Below, in pieces: positions 60,910 through 64,000 of a DNA stretch of 64,000 bases. Positions within the stretch are counted from its first letter, which is position 1. The number at the start of each line of letters is the position of its first letter. Under the pieces are notes generated by a model. It saw nothing but the letters and a program-made list of their open reading frames with translations. It was not told where the DNA came from and made no database searches. Position numbers and translations under genes: made by a program. Origin of the DNA: Amia ocellicauda (Eukaryota > Chordata > Actinopteri > Amiiformes > Amiidae); NCBI RefSeq assembly GCF_036373705.1, contig NW_027102730.1, positions 62,001 through 126,000 of the forward strand. The letters are read 5' to 3'.

Positions 60910-61051
60910 TGTGCGGAAGGAAAGTTAGAAATTCTTTTCTCACACCTGTTAATCTCTCTTGTATACTTAAGAAAGATAAGGTCAAGCTAGAAGGTCAGGC
61001 CAGAAGGTAGTTTGATTTCTGTTTGTTATTTACGATGAGAACCTTGGAGAC
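60910..61051 (+). mobile_element. Fragment of the 428-bp LTR
   Basis: It begins TGTGCGGAAGG and matches the start of the solo LTRs. Fossil, broken. Confidence 0.75.
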
Positions 61052-61531
61052 TGTCACGGTCTCCCCTGCTTCTACCTTAGTTCACCACCAGAGGTCTCCC
61101 TCTCCCAAATACTAGTTTAGTGCTTCTCTTGTCCTTTGTCCAGTCAAACCAGTCTTTCCACATTCTTCCCTACCAGGTGCACCTGTTCTGTCCTCCTCTC
61201 CTATCATTGGTCAATCCTTCATTCACCTCGTTCAATCCCTCTCTCCTTCACAGTACACAGTACCCCTCTGTTTCCTAGATTCATCGCGAAGTCTTGCATT
61301 CTCTCCTGAATCAATTCTAAGCCTTGTTTCTTGATTGCCTTCCCGTGTATTTTTGACCTCTTGCTTCCTTCTCTCGTTTACCCCTTTCGGATCTCTCTAC
61401 TAGCCTGTTCGCTTGATCGTTTGACCTGGACTGTCCCTGTTTATGCTCTCTCGTTTTGCCCTTATTGGATTATCTGCTTCAACTCTAAAGCCTGCACTTG
61501 GATCCTTTCCTTTTCCTAAAAAAACCTGTGA
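61052..61531 (+). mobile_element. Possible LTR fragment of another family
   Basis: It starts TGTCACGGTCTCC and ends CCTGTGA, with pyrimidine-rich sequence and TGCACTTGGATCC near the end. This resembles LTRs common in fish, by recollection only. Fossil. Confidence 0.4.
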
Positions 61532-61741
61532 TTCTTATATGTTCAAACCGAATATTGTAAGGGACATATATGCTGCAAAAAACACATATATAAATTGCAT
61601 AATATTAATGTATTTTTAATCATATATGTCCTACATACAACTAAAGGCATATAGTTTTTGATGAAGTAAAAACATAGGAAAATAGTGCAAATTTAATATG
61701 AATGTCCAGCATATGAAGACATGTATAGAACACAGTGCAGT
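61532..61741. other. AT-rich stretch downstream of the CACTA-like gene
   Basis: Probably the 3' untranslated or terminal part of the element on the minus strand. No terminal inverted repeat was identified. Confidence 0.35.
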
Positions 61742-64000
61742 TTAGCAGTATAAGGCTGTACTTAACTCATGCTCTTGCCTTGTCCTAAGTGGAGCCCTAT
61801 GCCTATAATCAAACATGGTCATATACTGTATAATCAACCTTAGATCAACTGCTCTTTCAAATCCTGTAGGAAAATGAACAGTCCGCATAAAGGTCAGTGA
61901 TATTTTGACAGCAGATCCTCGAACCAGTTTCTGCACTGTACAATTTCCAAATTTGCCAACTGCATATAAGTGATATTGGTCATCACTGACACAGAGAAAG
62001 TGTGAAACCGTGAAAATACTGCCATCTTTCAATATCACAACCGAGTTGTTCCTTTTCTTTGTCTTTGTGTATGTTTGGCTTTGAATGACCTCTCCGTTGA
62101 TAACTATTCTGTTGTAGTACCTGCCAATAGAGGTCCCAGGTACATCTAGCAATGCATGCAATGCATTCATATTATTTTCAGACACTGGCCTAATCTTTGG
62201 CACTCCAAGTGCAAGTCATATCTAGTATAATTCTTTACATGACGTTTACCAGAGGTCATTTCTGTGTAGAATGATTTAATTTCAGGTGAAACATCATTGG
62301 ATGAGCAGGCCTTAGCTATGCGTGGCAATGCCCGAGACCATGCTACTCTTTTGCAAAGCTGCTGAGGCACTGCATTACTGCTTTTGACTTGCTTGAGCAA
62401 GTAGCCATTATAGCTCTCAAACATGAAAGCAGACTGGGCCCAGAGAGGACCTAAATTCTCAACACTCTTAGTCAAATGCAGAAGTGAATGCATATTGTAG
62501 GTCACCTGATCTTCGCCATACAAAGACTGAACTGATTTAACATAAAGCTCAAGAGCCTCATGAGCATGGTCAATATCCTCTTGGCTAATGTCTGAACCTA
62601 GCAAAATGCTCACACCCTCCACAAGTAGAGCCCAGTGGCAAAGATACCTGTTTGGAAGTATCCCCTCCAGGACTGGCAAACTGTAATATAAAAGCCAGTT
62701 CTGTCATTCGTGAGCTTTCCAAAACCTTAGCTCAACAATAGACCGTGGGATTCTGGAAAAAATGCTTAGAGGCTTGATTGCTAAAAGATTTACATCCACT
62801 GTTACAGTGTTCAAACCAACATACCATGGTTTACTATAGCTTTTGGAATCAAACCATAAAGTGGCTATTTGCCGGCAAACCCCCAGCAACACACAATGCA
62901 TGTAATCAGGGACCATGCCATTGATCAGGTCAAAATCTGGCAAGTCCACAATTGGAGATGGCCCTTTTATGCCCAAAATGCTCTGTTCATTATTTTTGGC
63001 AATCTCACCTATTTGCACAGTTGTGTCATGATCTCTAAGGAACACCTGGATGAAGACAGTGCCCACACCCATACTCTCCATTAAACTGCTTGAAATTTTG
63101 CAGTAAAGGTCGTGCAACAGCATCACATATGGCACATAATGCATAGACCTTTGTCGTTTTGATTGAGTGATCTACTGGATCCTGCCACTGAAGACCTGTT
63201 TGTCCAAGACTTTTGCATTCCTCCACAAAAGGTTTGAGGAAGCTAGTCATTTGTGGTTTTGATGACCCAAACCACAAGGCACATAGTATGACATTTGTAT
63301 CTCTTTCCTCTGGGGGTAATTCATTAACAGAGCATAGTAAGGGCCATATGCTGTATTTAGATGACTGGAACACTGGCACTCCATCACAATTGAAAGACAG
63401 GGAAAAGAATGAATCACTAACTGATTTCAGATATTTGTACAACTTCCCATCTGAAAAATCTGTTATTCCATCTGTTTTGGTCATTGTAAATATTTGGAAT
63501 AGGCTCATTCTCCAAAAGAGCTTGAAGTTGATTCCTCAAAGGTATACAAATAAAAAATTGACCCAGCTCTAAACTTTGTCTCACAGATGGTATTCTGATT
63601 TGTCTACATAATCTTTAAACTCCTTCTCTAGCATGTACTTGCTACTTGGGATGCTTGCAGCATCCCCACTACATAACCTTAACAGCTTCAGTAGGTCCTC
63701 CATTAAAGCCTCTGTTACATTGTGCTTCATGGAAAATGCGAGGATGTTCAGCCAACTGGCATCTGTGACATGGTCATTTGAGGGACCTGAAGACACCAGG
63801 TTTGATTGGTTGGTATTCTGTAACAAATGGGAAAGAATCCAAATTTGAGTGATCATAAGCAAAGTGTGTACCAAAAGAAACCTGTTTTACTCTAAATGTT
63901 GATATTCTTGTTCAACAATATGGCAAGCTGTTTTGACTGTTATTAATTCCCAGGATGTTCATCAAGATTAAAGCTAGTGTTCACAACCCACCCCACCATC
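61742..64000 (-). pseudogene. CACTA (En/Spm)-like transposase, decayed and partial
   Basis: On the minus strand the homology runs from beyond the right edge. About 63810-63590 reads DHVTDASWLNILAFSMKHNV; 63508-63035 reads FNCDGVPVFQSSKYSIWPLL and GEYGCGHCLHPG; 63144-62704 reads ILGIKGPSPIVDLPDF and VPDYMHCVLLGVCRQ; 62679-62167 reads NMHSLLHLTKSVENLGPLWA and SAFMFESYNGYL; 62203-61742 is the C-terminus. These blocks resemble animal En/Spm-type transposases and their plant relatives. Damage: a TGA near 62690 where relatives have W before the NWLLYYSLPVLEG block, and frame changes near 63470, 63050 and 62200, some of which could be unrecognised introns. The N-terminus is outside the window. Confidence 0.6.

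Overview
The window looks like a ray-finned fish genome; the species cannot be named. The evidence is Tc1-like and IS630-type DNA transposons with vertebrate-style inverted ends, Tx1-like (L1 group) LINE pieces, LTR retroelement fossils, a CACTA-like transposase, spliced exons with GT/AG borders, and many CA, CT and TATG microsatellites. Nothing bacterial is visible.

Region 1 (1-21985) is a tandem array of 5S rRNA genes, all on the + strand: one partial copy cut by the window edge and 65 complete copies. The repeat is 328-346 bp, made of a 119-nt gene plus a spacer with a long T tract. Every copy shares about a dozen differences from the usual vertebrate 5S sequence but keeps its length and a compensated terminal helix. 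About half the copies keep a normal box C and seventeen carry a strongly altered one. Blocks of units recur at fixed offsets (2011, 3365 and 1008 bp), and the last copies decay toward the array edge.

Region 2 (21986-60515) is a nested rearrangement. Arm A (24086-35052) and arm B (49547-60262) are near-identical inverted copies of one segment. Reading inward from the outer end, the shared segment holds: a flank, an IS630/Tc1-type element carrying a solo LTR, a Tc1 transposase fragment, microsatellites, an unclassified repeat (repeat X), the 3' end of a Tx1-like LINE, a six-exon gene with a BEN-like domain, a LINE ORF1 fragment in antisense, and a stretch with four alternating copies of an 18-bp motif. 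A third, partial copy (M, 36867-49400) lies between them in arm B orientation. M contains an endogenous retrovirus fossil and a Tc1-like element (43008-49304) which itself carries an LTR retroelement (43218-48316). Pieces of one 1.8-kb LTR family sit at several junctions, which suggests LTR recombination shaped the structure. Each arm also has private changes: arm B has a 1.26-kb Tc1 element, and arm A has a 1.27-kb segment with small minus-strand exons.

Region 3 (60516-64000) holds unassigned sequence, two LTR fragments and the 3' part of a decayed CACTA-like transposase gene on the - strand that runs off the window.

The only genes likely to make a product are the 5S copies with intact box C. 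The two BEN-like genes have open frames and intact splice signals but end in antisense LINE sequence. Everything else recognised is transposon or retroelement remains. All family names come from reading the translations and have not been checked by a search.
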